Shown here: in pieces, positions 22,769-35,244 of the stretch
Numbering within the stretch: position 1 is the first letter of the stretch
How the letters are laid out: every line of letters starts with the position of its first letter
Assembly (NCBI GenBank): GCA_949130495.1
Contig: OX422210.1
Location: forward strand, 192,123,619 to 192,187,618
Direction of reading: 5' to 3'
Source of the DNA: Sambucus nigra
Lineage: Eukaryota; Streptophyta; Magnoliopsida; Dipsacales; Adoxaceae
Length of the DNA: 64,000 bases
Notes under the pieces: generated by a model
What the model saw: only the letters and a program-made list of their open reading frames with translations
Databases searched by the model: none
What the model was told of the DNA's origin: nothing
Made by a program: the position numbers and the translations under genes

Positions 22769-23856
22769 CACTACACCAAAATGCTCTATTAGTAATAGAC
22801 TAATTTTTAATTACTGACATTATTATACCATTATTATTTCCAACAATAAATTACCATTACTAAATTATAATATTCGTTACTAATTTTACTTTGATATTCT
22901 AAAAAAATGAGATTTCCTTCCAAACCAAAAGAAAACCCGACTCTTTCCCACCCATACCCAAATCCCCAACATCTCACACCTAGGATTCTCGTACAAAACA
23001 AAAACAAAAATCCCCAACATGCCTTCTCAGAGTCCTTATAAAATAAAATCCCCACAAATATTTTCGAGCTCACACGATTTGAGTCACTCCAAAAATCTGA
23101 TCAAACTGCCTAAGACCGTACCCTTCTCTCCTTTATGGTTCAGACCTTTCTGGCCAACATCATAGCGAGCTCAGACACATTTTTGGTTTAATCCTTTACA
23201 TTATATTTTTCATTTTTTGTATAAGCAGATTATGTGGCAATCTCCAGTTGTAATCTCCAGTTATAATATATAATTAATCTTTGTTTACATAGAAGAAACC
23301 GCCCAATTTCCCTCCCTTTTTGTCTCTATCCTACTCCTAGGGTTTGAAGAAGATGAGTAATAGTAACAAAGATTAGTTCGATATGTCCAAGCTTGGAGCT
23401 TTTCCCCCCGCCCCCGCTATTCGTATATCTAAACCCTAATTTGATCCATAAATCATTAATCTTTATGTTTTCTTTTTTTTAATTCTCTGTATATAACTTT
23501 TAATAATTATTGTTCTTGCGTTTATTTTATTGTCAAGCTCTTAGTGCAGAAGATCGTGATGGCCTTGTATATGCCCTTAACGTTAGTTACTTAGTTACCA
23601 CCAATAATACTTATCAAAGTTTTATTTATAAATGTTTTAAATATTATTTTTATATTTGTAGTATAACTTTGAATATCAACATCTGCAACTTGGTAAGAAT
23701 TACAGAGATAAATTTAAATTATTTTGTTAATTTTCATACATACAGTCTGGTAATAAATATCTTAGCCCCGGAGTTATAAATAAGCCAATTCTTAATGGGA
23801 GATGGTATACAATTGATTCCTTAATTTTGTCTCTATTATTTTCTAGCAATTCTATC
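22769..23856. mobile_element. CACTA-type transposon, left end only
   Basis: Begins CACTACACCAAAA, the classic CACTA terminal motif, exactly where T1 coding stops. The next 130 bp hold subterminal motifs in both orientations (TTAGTAAT, ATTACTAA-like repeats), typical of this superfamily. It carries the NAP1 5' fragment and is interrupted at 23857 by G3. No opposite terminus was found before the window end, and no transposase was recognised, so it may be non-autonomous. Confidence 0.65.
23353..23581 (+). pseudogene. NAP1: nucleosome assembly protein 1 (NAP1) exon 1-2 fragment
   Basis: Exon 1 from the ATG at 23353 reads MSNSNKD-stop-FDMSKLGA. Exon 2 (23538-23581, between an AAG acceptor and a GTTAGT donor) reads LSAEDRDGLVYALN. 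This matches the start of plant NAP1, a histone H2A/H2B chaperone, whose first exon ends at the same place and whose second begins AL..EDR..LV.ALK (family memory). A TAG replaces codon 8, and the exon 1 donor GT appears lost. Sequence upstream resembles a 5' untranslated region (CCTAGGGTTTGAAGAAG). Probably captured by the CACTA-type element. Confidence 0.72.
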
Positions 23857-26071
23857 TGTGACAACCCGAATATAATTATGATAAATTATGTTTAAATCAC
23901 GTTTAGCTTATGTGATATGGATAACATGTTATTAGAATATATAATGTTAAGTCATTATATTTAGTCTAATCCTACCTTCATAAAGCATGAAATATTGAAT
24001 TAGTTACAAATATAAAATTTTGAAGTTTTCGGTAGGAATGTTCATGTTTAAGACTAATTTTGACCATTATAACATAACAATTGACTTGAGGTGATAACTA
24101 GATAGTTGTAGACAGGTGAGTTGGTGTAGTGACATAACAAACGGTGTGTGAAATGGAGGTTCGAGTAAGAATTTATACAAAAATTACTAACCAATGGCCA
24201 ATTTGTCCATCTGTTTAAGAGGTAATTCGTCCTTTATACCCACAAATGTCTTAAATTGATTGGTTGGAGGTGTAGGCTGGTTCGGCCGACCTTATACCTT
24301 TGAAATAACCTTTTCCTTCAGTCAAAAGTAGCCATGGAAGAGTTTTAACCTAAGGAAAGAGAATTTTGAAGTTTAGGAAGAAGGTGTGAGGAGTAATTGA
24401 AGAAAAATTCATAGAAAATTACGTAAAAGCCCCTAAGGTAATTCCATCCATAAATCTTATTTATTTTATTTTATTCATATTACTGATTTAAATTATATAA
24501 ATAATCATTTGTTTACTGAAATTCCATGTCTTGATGTGTACTTATGGATAAATGCAAGTTTAAGTAAACTTGAACGTGTAAACCCTTGAAATTACTTCGT
24601 TTAGAAACCTTGTGTATTCAAACTTATATATCTTATATATCTTTCGGTATACTTATTGCAATTGATTAATTCTAGTTGAAGATTGACATAGACTCATATA
24701 TGTATATCATATTAGAAAATTATGTAAAAATAACAAGAAATGAATTTTGGATGATAGTTTGAAGTCGAGGTGTAAAATCGGCCCCGAAAGGATAAGTATG
24801 CATACCTTGTGTTTAGAGTTTCATTTGACATAGCAAATGAAATCTGAAAATTATGAAATTTTAATCTTGGATTCTTCAATATGTTTTCTGAAATTGGGTA
24901 AAATATCATAGAAAGTTATGTTGTATAAAAATTATGAAAATTCTTGGAAGATGCTTGAACGATATATGAGCCTATAGGGCGAATTTGCTATGTAGTAAAG
25001 AAATGGGTGTATCTTGCTCTAGGAAACTTGGAATAATGTGTCATATTTTGTGTTGGAAGCCTAATATGATAAGGTTTGTATTACCAAGAATAATTAAAGT
25101 AGATTTGGGCTATAACTTGAATATGTTAGATATCATAACCTGAATCTATATGGTACTTCATTTACGATGAATGATTTGAATAAAATCATATAATGCTTAT
25201 GAATTGAGTTATGTTCTAGTTATTCTTTGAACTGTTAATGTTCTTATGATGATACTAATATTGTAAGAATGATAGGAAGAGAAGAAGAACCAACTGAACA
25301 AGCTCCAGATCAAGGAAAAGGGAAACCATGTTAAAATTCCAAGGTGAGTGTACTTCTGATTGTTTCACATATAGTTATGAAAATGATATAATAGTTACGA
25401 ATATAGATCTAAGAGCAGGATTTGATTGGATATTAAATTATTCATGATTGGTTTGAATACTTCGGTATTCAAGATTTGTTTAGATATTCCAATATCCAGG
25501 ATTTATTTGGGTCTTGTGATCCAAGATATGAACTAGACAAGGATCCAATGATTTATTGGAACTTATGTTCCAGAATTTGTTATTGTCAATGGGCAGGATT
25601 GTTTGGATTTTATATCCATGAATTTGACATAAAACTATTAATTCATTGCCGGGAAGGAGTACCTCACTAAACTTAATGCTTATGGTTTCTATTTTAACAT
25701 TTTCAGGTTTGTACGTTGTTAGTTAGGATACCATATAATGGGAGATTTTGAGAATTTCATCGGTAGAGAGAGTTGGGGTTTACATAAGGGATTTTTCATT
25801 GTCACACTGAAGATTTTGATAAACTCACACATTGTATATATTGTGTTAGCATGGGTTGTTTTGATATTTGTAATAGTTAATCAGTTAATCACAGTATTGT
25901 ATAACCGCTAATTATGACTTTGATGTTGATTAAGTCATAGTACAAGAACATTATTATATTCCTTATGCATATAAATATTGATGAGTGGATTATGTTTAAA
26001 ATGGACTGAAGATCATGATTTAATTGTTATGAACATAAATGATTATAATGGATTTGGCTTCGAGTGTGAGA
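23857..26071 (+). repeat. 5' LTR of G3
   Basis: 2,215 bp, from TGTGACAACCCG to GTGTGAGA (ancestral end GTGTGACA as in the partner). Holds the run of short inverted repeats at 25450-25640. The ORF-like stretches are shared by both LTRs and show no domain. Confidence 0.92.
25450..25640. repeat. run of short hairpins in G3 5' LTR
   Basis: Successive small inverted repeats such as GAATACTTCGGTATTC and GATATTCCAATATC, then GGATCC...TTGGAAC...GTTCC, embedded in a degenerate unit of about 27-30 bp beginning (C)AGGATTTGTTTGG. The same run lies at 62245-62450 in the other LTR. Confidence 0.7.
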
Positions 26072-26076
26072 ATTAG

Positions 26077-26088
26077 TGGTATCAGACC
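26077..26088 (+). other. primer binding site of G3
   Basis: TGGTATCAGACC five bases after the LTR; one base short of a perfect initiator-Met tRNA match (GAGC in A and B). Confidence 0.85.
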
Positions 26089-26243
26089 ATTTAGGTTATT
26101 AATTCTGGACGTGTGTGACAGTTAGATGGCAGTTAGTGAGTGATTTTTATAATTATGAACTGTTTAGGTACTAACCAGTAGTTTAGTATTGTAAACTGTT
26201 TATAATAGTTGTTAGAATTTTATTGTATTACAGATAATTACAA

Positions 26244-27350
26244 ATGGAACCTGGGAATGGACGATGTAGAGAAGAGGGAGTAGCTTCTCGTATAGATGAT
26301 ACTGAAGTAGAGCAGAGTGTTGCTAGAAGGGATAAAGACCATGAGCAGCCTACAGAGATGCAAATAATGGCATAGACAATATTGAGGATGGCAAAACAAT
26401 AGGAAAGAAATATGGAATTAATGACACAGTAACAGACTAAATATCTTGAATCAAAGATTGTAGCTAGGATTGAGAAAGAGGCAATGAAGGAAATGAAAGA
26501 TTCCATCATAAAAAGTTCTTGAAGTTAAATCCTCCAGAATATTCAGGGTCAGTGGAAACTACAGAAGATGAGATGTGGGTTAGAGATCTAGAGATCATCT
26601 TTGCAGTGATGAAAGTTTCAGATAACCAGAAAGTAAATTTGGTTGTGTTTATGCTGAAAGGCCAAATATTGGTGGGAATCCACCAACCATTTGGTGCCCA
26701 GGATGGAAGGTATTGATGTTATTACTTGGGATGAATTTATTAAAGCTTCGCATGTTAAGTATTTTCCTAAAGTCTATAGGAGGGAGAAAGTGACGGAATT
26801 TATAAACTTGACCCAAGGGAAAATGTCTGTGAGGGAGTATGAGGCTAAATTTACAGCTTTGTCTAGATTTTCTACTAAATATGTGGAGGATGAAGAAGAG
26901 AAATGAAAGTTTCAAGAGAGATTGATTTGGCCCATTCAAAATAGAGTGGCCACTTATGAGTTAGAAGATTATGCTTCTCTGGTGAATAAAGCCACGATAG
27001 CATAAAGGCAAGTGAATTAAGGGGTGGCGAGTAGAGAGAGTTTTAAGAAAATTATATTTGATGTATCTTAGTCTAAGGTAGGTGAGCGTGGAAGTGTTAA
27101 GATGGAACCTCATAAATTTCAGAGAAGTGGTAGAGATCAGGGGAGATTTGGCAGAGATACTAGGGGTGGAGAGGCTTCTAGTCTGGTTAGGAGGTTAGGA
27201 AGAGGTGAGGCACCGACGAGAGTTGTTACATATTTCTTTGTAAAGAGGAGGGGCATTATAAATTCGAGTGTCCTAAGCTTAAAGGAGTGGAATTCTACCA
27301 TTGTCATCAAGTGGGGCATATTAAGAAGAATTATCCGCAGTTGCTAGAGA
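26244..27350 (+). pseudogene. G3 gag
   Basis: Start codon at 26244 after an acceptor-like TATTACAG. Several stops in the first 90 codons. Capsid region at 26519-26910 in two frames (LNPPEYSGSVET, MKVSDNQKVNL, then ITWDEFIKASHVKYFPKVYR and MSVREYEAKFTALSRF). Near 27224-27340 two tandem zinc knuckles can be traced: the first crosses a frameshift, and the second reads [14 protein letters not shown] with both terminal Cys positions altered. Confidence 0.82.
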
Positions 27351-28518
27351 CTCTAGCAACACCTAGTGAAATAGCAAGTAGAGTGTTACCTCCAGGCAGT
27401 GGAGCGAAAAGCGTGGGCAGAGGACAAGCTAGTGGTTCCAGTCCAGGTGGACGAGTATTTACGATGAAAGAGGCTCATATTACTCCGAATGTGGTGATAG
27501 GTATACTTTCTGTTACTGATAGAAGTGCGTATATTTTAATTGATCTTGGTTCCACACATTCTTTTGTATCCTATGCTTTTGCTATATACCTAAATAGATC
27601 GTGTACTCTTTTAGATATCGGGTTGGGTATTTATATGCCTATGGGTGATATGGTTGTAGCTGAATATGTTTTTCGTAATTGTGTTTTGACTGTGGGGGTT
27701 AAAGATACAGTTGTAGATCTACTAGCATTGGATATTTCTGATTTTGATATAATTTTAAGAATGGATTGGTTATCTAAATATCATGAATCTATGGATTGTT
27801 TCTGTGAGGAAGTTATTTTTAATATGCCCTGTGAGCCTGAATTTAAATTTGTGGGGGAAAGGAAAATTGTTCCCAATTGCATCATTTCTGCTATTCAAAT
27901 GAGGAAATTATTGAGTAAGGGTTGTGAGGGTTTTATTGCATATGTTCTTGACACTGGGAAGGGGGCTTTACAATTAGTCGATGTTCCTATTATAAGGGAT
28001 TTTTCAGAAGTGTTTCCCAGTGAGTTGCCTAGGTTACCTCCAAAGAGAGAGGTTGAGTTTAGTATTGAATTGGCACCGGGGATAACCCCTATTTCTATGG
28101 CACCGTATAGAATGGCACATACTGAGTTGAAAGAACTAAAGATTCAATTGCAAGATTTACTTGATAGAGGGTTCATACAGCCTAGCGTATCTCCATGGGG
28201 TGCACCAGTTTTATTTATGAAAAAGAAAGATGGTACCATGCGTTTGTGTATTGATTATAAGAAACTGAATAAAGCTACAATTAAGAACAAGTACCCTTTA
28301 CCTTGTATAGATGATTTGTTTGATTAGTTACGGGGTGCTAAAGTGTTTTAAAAAATAGACTTACGATCGGGTTATCATCAGTTGAGGGTCAATGAGAGTG
28401 ATATTTCTAAAACTGCTTTTCGTACTCGGTATTGTCATTTTGAATTTCTGGTAATGCCTTTTGGAGTGACTAATGCTCCAGCGATATTTATGGGTCTTAT
28501 GAATCGAGTATTGCATCC
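27287..28518 (+). pseudogene. G3 protease and first half of RT
   Basis: The 346-codon open part holds the protease, whose active site reads [11 protein letters not shown] (Leu where Thr is usual), then IILRMDWL, the RT start [40 protein letters not shown] and a stop at 28325. After it RT continues: [39 protein letters not shown], where T4 begins at 28519. The frame resumes at 58302. Confidence 0.9.
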
Positions 28519-29677
28519 TGTAAGAGGGTTGTTTAGATTAAATGGAGGCGTAACCCCTTGTGAGTATAGTAAAGATAAGTGAACTAATCACGCCATTGAT
28601 TAACTACAGGACACGCAAACACAACTTAGTGAAGATAAACTCAGTTTGAACTCACAAATTTCTTATGTATAACTCATAAGATAATAATGAACTTAGAAAC
28701 AACTTCACTTAGAGGGAGAGAGAAAATTAGCAACCTAGATACACCTTGTCAGGCAGCCAAATACCCCAACCACCCTCAATGATCTTTGTCAAGTATTAAA
28801 TCTCTGTAATAAATGACAATAGTGGGTGAGTAAACTCTCTGATTTGTAATAAATCTCTCTCTAGTAATAACTTATAAACTCTCAAAAAGAACATCCCTTC
28901 CTTAGGGGTGGTTGGGGCTCTTAAATATCCCCCACGCCGCTCCCGAGGTAACGCGGTCATTAATAACTGCGAAAGACATCCCTCATACTTTATGTCACGG
29001 ACATTAAATACCTGATGCACTAGTTAGCTCCACGTCATAAACATTAAATGCCAAGACATGCCTTTTGCCTAATTACTGTGTGTCAAGGGACTGTCGTCAC
29101 AGAGGTGGCTCACCAACTATCTGACAGCCCCAAATACCATGGTGTTTTACTCAGGTGCAGATTTGGCATTATTTAGATAGCTAGTGACATCACCTACAGT
29201 AGATGTGACATTAAGTAGAGGGTTATTTGCTTCACAAGTCAACTATTAATGGAACTCTAAGCTGCTTCGCCCGAGGTTCCACGATAAGGGTCCTTCGGTG
29301 TTTTACCAGGTGTATCTAAGATGGTCAGGACAAGCCCCAATAGTGCCTCACTTCTCAATCCTCCAAACCAAGTCCCTCCCAAGTTCCCACAACGAGGTCG
29401 TTCGATAGAGCATGAAAGCTCTCCCAGGTCCTGCGAAGCCTGGTCACTCATGAGTATCATTCGACCTCACACAAAATCATTATTCTCGTTACATCATTAC
29501 AATCAATATAGCTCTTAGTCAGTATAAACAAAAGATACAATATGGCTAAGTAACACGATAAGCTAAAATATGATTTGCCACGCTGAGCTGCCTTGTTGAG
29601 TTGCCATGCTGAGTTGTCACACTGCCTTAACCCCAGACACTATTGTAAAATAGGGGGATTATCCCTAATTCCAAGAT
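28519..29677 (-). repeat. 3' LTR of T4
   Basis: Aligns by eye with 57129-58296 from TGTAAGAGGG to CCCTAATTCCAAGATT. The last 20 or so bases present in the partner (ending CCCTCTCTACA) are missing or replaced. A TATA-like TTAAATA lies in the CTCTTAAATATCC near 28918. Confidence 0.88.
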
Positions 29678-30477
29678 TCTCCCCGAAAGTCGAAGCGCTG
29701 CGGCTTATTGGCGCTTTGGCGAGGGGACAATGCAACCTTTTCCTTTCACTGAGCTTCAATCAGTGTGGCTTTTCTTCTTTGGCTAATTTGGAATTCTCCC
29801 GAAACACCTGTTGACTTTCTCAAATACTCGTTTTGGCTCTGGGGAAGTGAAACTCTCCCGTTTGTGCTGTTATAGAGTATAATTGTAGGCAGTGAGTTTG
29901 CCCTTAGGGCTGCCCCTATCTTTGTGACTTATGAAATTCTCCCTTGTAACGTTTCACCGTGTTAAAAAAAATATAAATTCTCCCCGATGTAGATGAGTAA
30001 CAATTTAAACAATGTTTGGACTTGTGACAAGGGGACATTGTAGCTTTTTTTTAACCGTTGGGGCAGCATCTTCGTTGAAAGTTATTAGATATGTCTGACA
30101 AAAATTATGGCTCCAAAACTCAAACTTGCTTAAGAAGGAAACCAATTCTGTTACCCAGACGTCACTTCATTAATGACGTGGCACTGTCTTTTCAACTGTC
30201 AGGACACTTCCTGAAGCTCCACACGTCTGTTTGAAATGATTATAGGCGACTTTGCACATGTGGTGGTGGGAAACTCAAAAGACGGGTTAAAAGATTTCAA
30301 ACATCTATTTTTCAAAACACTTTTCCTTTGTTCGTCTTCTTCAAACTCTCGTCTACTTTAGAGAGATAAACTCTGCCAAAAATCCATTATTGTCAAGCTA
30401 TTTTCCTCAATCTTTTCCTCTGCAATCATCCTCACTTTTTAGCCACTCCCTTGTTACGTCTCCGGTGCCTTTTCTAT
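29678..30477. other. T4 internal region between 3' LTR and PMD gene
   Basis: About 800 bp with no convincing ORF. It lies upstream of the plus-strand PMD gene, so it may contain that gene's promoter and leader. A purine-rich minus-strand CGGGGAGAATC near 29675-29685 may be the polypurine tract of T4. Confidence 0.45.
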
Positions 30478-33400
30478 GCTTTTCTTGTACTTAACTTCCA
30501 TCTTCAACGGCCTCCTCAAGAAATCCTACTACGTCTGCCAACAGTGCTCCACCTGCCACCCCTATTGCCACGACCTTTGCTAGCACCTCTTTGACTGCCG
30601 CTCACCAGGACCAGCTGCATTTCTACCGCCGGTCCCCTATATTTGGAAAGAGTGATGATTTTGCTGAGCTTTGCAAAACTTGTGTATTTAACGCCTAGTG
30701 TGACTCCATAATGCTTGATAATGAAGACGAAAGTACTGCTGACTAGGGCTTTCTCCCCTAAAGGGGACTCTTCGCTTTCGTCTTAAGCGAGGGGACTTCT
30801 CGTGGTCCCATATTGACTTCGAAGGGCCTGGAGGCTCTCCTACTCATTTCTCTACCTGAAACTTCCACATGCAGAGCCTATCCGAGTGTCTCACTGGAAC
30901 GTTACTACTCACACCTTTATTGCTGCATAGGGTGAGTTTATAATAGCGTTGTAAGACGTATGTGAGCTTCTGGGCCTTGAGGCAACAGGCCATGATCCCT
31001 ATTATAATGAAGACCTGGATGCCCAAGAGGCTGCTGACCGTTTCAGAGTGGACCTTATATGCCGAAGGTGCATCGGTTCTTCAAACAAAGCCATTTTCAC
31101 TCCTCTCATCAATTATTTCTTTAAGGATCCTTCTAAAGGTAGTTCTTCTGAGGCTGACCCTGGTCAAGGTACATCGCTAGAACTTTCTGCCTACATCCTT
31201 GTCATTCTCTCTCGTTTCCTTTTAATGGGGAAACCTAATAACCAACCTCGAAGGGACCTCATCAACATATCCCTCCATTTGGCCCGAGGTGTCAAGATCT
31301 CTTTGGCTGCAATTGCCCTGGGATCACTCTACACATGTCTTGATAGAACCCTTTTTGACATGGAACGATCTCTTGGTTGTTATAACCTGGCCAACTTTGC
31401 CAACTGTGTCCTTATGTCGAGCTTCCTTTACGTTTATTTCCCCGCTGTAGCAGCCAAAGCCAACTATCCTCTTTCGGGGGAAGCAATTCTGCCTCCACGC
31501 TCCTTCGTTTATCACAAGAGACAAAGTCAAAAGGAGTTAACCTCTGTTATTGATCATCCTGGGAATTTTTTGAGGAGGCCTTACGAAGAAAAGGTCTTCC
31601 TCCATACTTGGAGTTTTTTCAAACATGGAGCAAGGGTGGCCCAACCAACTAGTTTGGACCTCATCATTGAAGACCCTTCACTAGTTGTGGTCCTTCTGTT
31701 TTCACCGGGGTACCTGCCTTCATTTACCGAGTAGGGATACACTAGTGAGTATTATAATCCCAATCGATGCACCCGTCAATTCAGCTTCGATCAAGGGGAT
31801 GCTATCATAGTTTTCCAATTATTCCACCCCAAAGTCTCTTTCAGCGAGGCATGTTCCCTGTTCTCATCTACTGCTGCATGGGGAGTAAGTTCTTCAATGG
31901 CTGGGCGGGTCACTATTCGAAGCATCACTAGGCAAGGGGACGTAGCCCCTCTATTTGCAACGAAGTACTGGCCGAGATAGCTGGCCCAAAATTTTGAGTT
32001 TATCAAGGGGTCTCCCGTATATCCCCCAATTCTTTTATTTTCTGCCCTAGAGCAGGGTCTGAACAGTAATTTCGTTCTTGGGATTGAGCTCCCTCTAAGA
32101 AAAACTCCTAAGGAACCTCCCATTGAGCTCCCTCCCCATTGCTCCATGATTCCCTTTACCACCTCAAAATCTAAAAAAGCCCCAACACCCAAACAGCCTG
32201 CCCCTTCTGGGGGTATTTCTGGTGAAGGGGTTTTAACTGAGGTAGCCTCTGGTGAAGGACCTTCTCAACCACCAACCAAAAATACAAGGAAGTCCCAGAG
32301 TGGGACTTTCTCAAAGTCTAAGTCTCAACCTCAAACTCCTTTGGAGGCATTTCATATCGCCTATGTTCCTCCTCCCATGTCTCCATAAATGAGTGAGGAG
32401 TCGAGAAGGATAGTTCAGGATGAGGTGGCATGAATAAATGTTAAGTTTCAATGACGCGCTCTCGTCGTTCCTCCTTTTACTGGCTTCCCCACTATCTTGG
32501 TTGATCCAACGAAACTAGGGGCAAAGAGAAAGAAGAGTTCAAAGGTTCCACGAAGTACTGGTGCTGCGGGTGTGAGGAAGAAGACTCTGGGTACCAAGTC
32601 CCAGAGGAAACGAACTCCAAATGTACATCTCTCCCAAGTTCCCTCTGCTTCTGCCTCCTCTCCTCCTTCTCCAATGGTTATATCCTCCTATTCTCCCTCT
32701 GAATCCAAGGTTTGTATATGTGTTGTTGTTCTTACTCACATTTTTTTCTAAGGCAAACTGCATTTATTTAACTCTTAACAACTTTGGTGAAGGAGGTTGA
32801 AGAAAAAATACCCAGCCCCCTGTGAGCCCTTTCATGGGGGGACATTTCGATTCCTCTTTGACCGATCTAACTCCTCCTCGTTCCCTTGTGATTGGGCTTA
32901 CTTACTCCCGTCGTTCAGCCTCACAACGGGCGAAGGATGCTACTGCAGGGGGTGATTCCATTGAGTCTATGGGCATCTCTTCTCAACTAGAGTCAACTCC
33001 CCCTGCCTCTTCTGAATTATCACCTCAGCCCGAGGTTCTTCTGCCCATTGTTCCAGCTACAGAAAGTTCCCCTGAGGTAACATACTATCAATCACTGTTA
33101 GGTCTGACGTTCTTTCTCTCTTTCAACATTTTTCTATTTAACATGATGGATGTTGGAATGCCTTAGGTCGAAATTGAGTCTTTGTTAGCCAACATTCTTC
33201 TTCTCATTGTATTATTGAGACACCTGACTGCAATTATCCTATTTGGTACCATAAATGAGGTAAGTAACACTTAGAGGTATTTCTCACTTCTTCTGTACTT
33301 ATTCCCATTTTTAACACTTAGCTTCATTTTTGCAGTTTTCTCTCGATCTTTCCCCACCCTCTTCTCTTGGTGGTCTGTATATTCCCAAGGCCAAGATTGA

Positions 33401-34900
33401 CGTTTCAGCCCAGCATGGTGGTTCTTTTGCATCTATAAACGTTGGGGCATCACTTGGAGGTCGAACGTCCTCTTCAAGTGAAACTCCTATCTTGGCCTTG
33501 GTACCTTTTACTGGCGAATGAGCTTTACCAGGATTCTTTAGTTGAGGGTGTCGTTGGGGTTTCTGAGGAAATAAGCCTGTCCCCAACAGTTCCCACCGTT
33601 ATGGCCTCCCTAGTGACTCTCGTTCCCGCTCCAGCCACTACTGAGGTACATCACTAGATTATTCTTCGTTTCTCATTGTTTATCTTTTATTCTTGATAAC
33701 GCATAATCTGAAAGAGTCTCATTTCTCAAATTTTTGCAAAATCCACCTATAGTGGTGACTTAACAACGAAGATATTTGTTAAGATTTTCGCAAACTCCAC
33801 CTATAACGATGACTTAACAACGAAAACACTTGTTAAGATTTTGTTCTCAAACTCCACCTATAATGGTGACTTAACAGCGAAAACACTTGCTAAGATTTTT
33901 CTCAAACTCCACCTGTAACGGTGACTTAACAACGAAAACACTTGTTAAGATTTTTATCAAGCTCCACCTATAATGGTGACTTAACAACGAAAACACTTGT
34001 TAAGATTTTCGCAAACTCCACCTATAACGGTGATTTAACAACGAAAACACTTGTTAAGATTTTTTTCTTAAACTCCACCTATAGTGGTGAATTAACAACG
34101 AAAACACTTGTTAAGATTTTTCTCAAACTCCATATATAACGGTGACTTAAAAACGAAAACACTTGTTAAGATTTTTTCTTAACTCATTATTTCTTCTACC
34201 TGTTGTCAGGTTGCTCGTGAATCTTTTCCAACTGAGGAGAAATCTCCACCAGTTCTTTTGCCCATCGCGTCACCCCATCGGGAACCCGCTACTTCAGAAA
34301 ATTCTAGTCACAATGACAAAGGTTCCACGACTGGTGTTGCTGCTAATAGCGAATCAGGTTATGAGGTTGCTCTGCCCAATTTAACTCCTCATGACTTTTG
34401 CCTCATGGGCCTTCAGTGTTCTCCTCAAATGCCTATCAGCTATCGTTTGGTAATTGAACAGCTTGCAAGCTACCATCCTGAGACTTTCACTGTAGATTGC
34501 CTGCATTCCAACATCCCCGTAATGAGCCATAGGCTATAGGGCATGTCGATCGTTGTTGCTAATATCGTCAGAACTCCTACCGCGAACGTTACTAGGCCTC
34601 TTCTTAATTAGTTCCTGGGCTATCTGAGGGAGTTGGACCGGGATGGAATTCATTTTGACTGGCTGATTGCGCACCTAAAGGCTTTGAAGAGTCAACGGTT
34701 GACAATCAGAGGGAACTGCTATAGAAGCATCGGGAGGATCAACGGGCTGAGGAAGCTAAGTTGGATGAGATAACACCTCTTTTTGAAGCTGCCAATAAAG
34801 AGGTAGAGGACATCGAATAAGCTATGGTGAAGTCAAAACGAGAAAAACTCCTTATCGAGCGTACATAAACGCAAATGATATTGGAGGTTTCTATTAATGC
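30478..34900 (+). pseudogene. plant mobile domain (PMD) protein gene, antisense in T4
   Basis: Opposite strand to T4 pol. The N-terminal block reads WNVTTHTFIAA, GEFIIAL and DVCELLGLEATGHD (the PMD pattern W..ETHTF...GE..ITLEDV..LLGL..G) with stops. Then 31048-31734 is open: LINYFFKDPSKGSSS, YILVILSRFLLMGKPNN, GVKISLAAIALGSLYTCLDR and VYFPAVAAKANYPL. A Ser/Pro/Lys-rich low-complexity tail follows, broken into likely exons ending GAG or AAG before GT donors (32709, 33076, about 33257, about 33645). A degenerate C-terminal part extends 34210-34900. PMD proteins occur as host genes and as extra ORFs of Tat-type elements; their role in the element is not established. Confidence 0.78.
33738..34176. 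repeat. minisatellite of eight about 55-bp units with internal hairpin
   Basis: Eight head-to-tail units, each carrying CTCCACCTATAA(C/T)GGTGA and CTTAACAA...TTGTTAAG, an 8-bp inverted repeat with a 9-base loop. Units differ mainly in the T-rich spacer. It lies in the putative intron between 33645 and 34209 of the PMD gene. Confidence 0.93.
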
Positions 34901-35244
34901 CTAACAGTCTTGCTTAGTAGCTTCCTCGGGCCTTCCTAGAGATTTTTTTCTCTGCTCCAGACCTATGGTTCCTCTTATACCAATGAACTTTTGTATACAT
35001 TTTCCTTTTCTTCTTCTTATATAATTCTTGGGAAGTAGCTTCTAAATTTGTAATTCCCCAAAGTTTGTGAATGAAATGAAAATGATGTATGTTTTCCCAT
35101 GCCATTTCTTTGTGCTGTAACTGTTTACGTATATTATGAAGTTCTACAATTATTTCATCTTCACTTAAGTTGCAATAAAATAAATAAAACGACTTGTATA
35201 TTCATAACAACGGCTAGATACAATAATGGTTTAAACTTAATTGC
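34901..35244 (+). other. PMD gene 3' region with polyadenylation signals
   Basis: T-rich sequence between the ends of two convergent genes. AATAAAATAAATAAAA at 35174-35189 offers overlapping AATAAA signals for the plus-strand PMD transcript. The T4 pol stop on the other strand is at 35245. Confidence 0.5.

Noticed and set aside
24115..24133. TTGGTGTAGTG resembling the right end of the CACTA-type element
   Set aside because: It lies inside the G3 5' LTR and the matching site occurs at 60971 in the other LTR, so it belongs to G3.
33942..34139. ORF with repeated NSTYNGDLTTKTLVKIF
   Set aside because: It is the translation of the minisatellite and sits in a putative intron.
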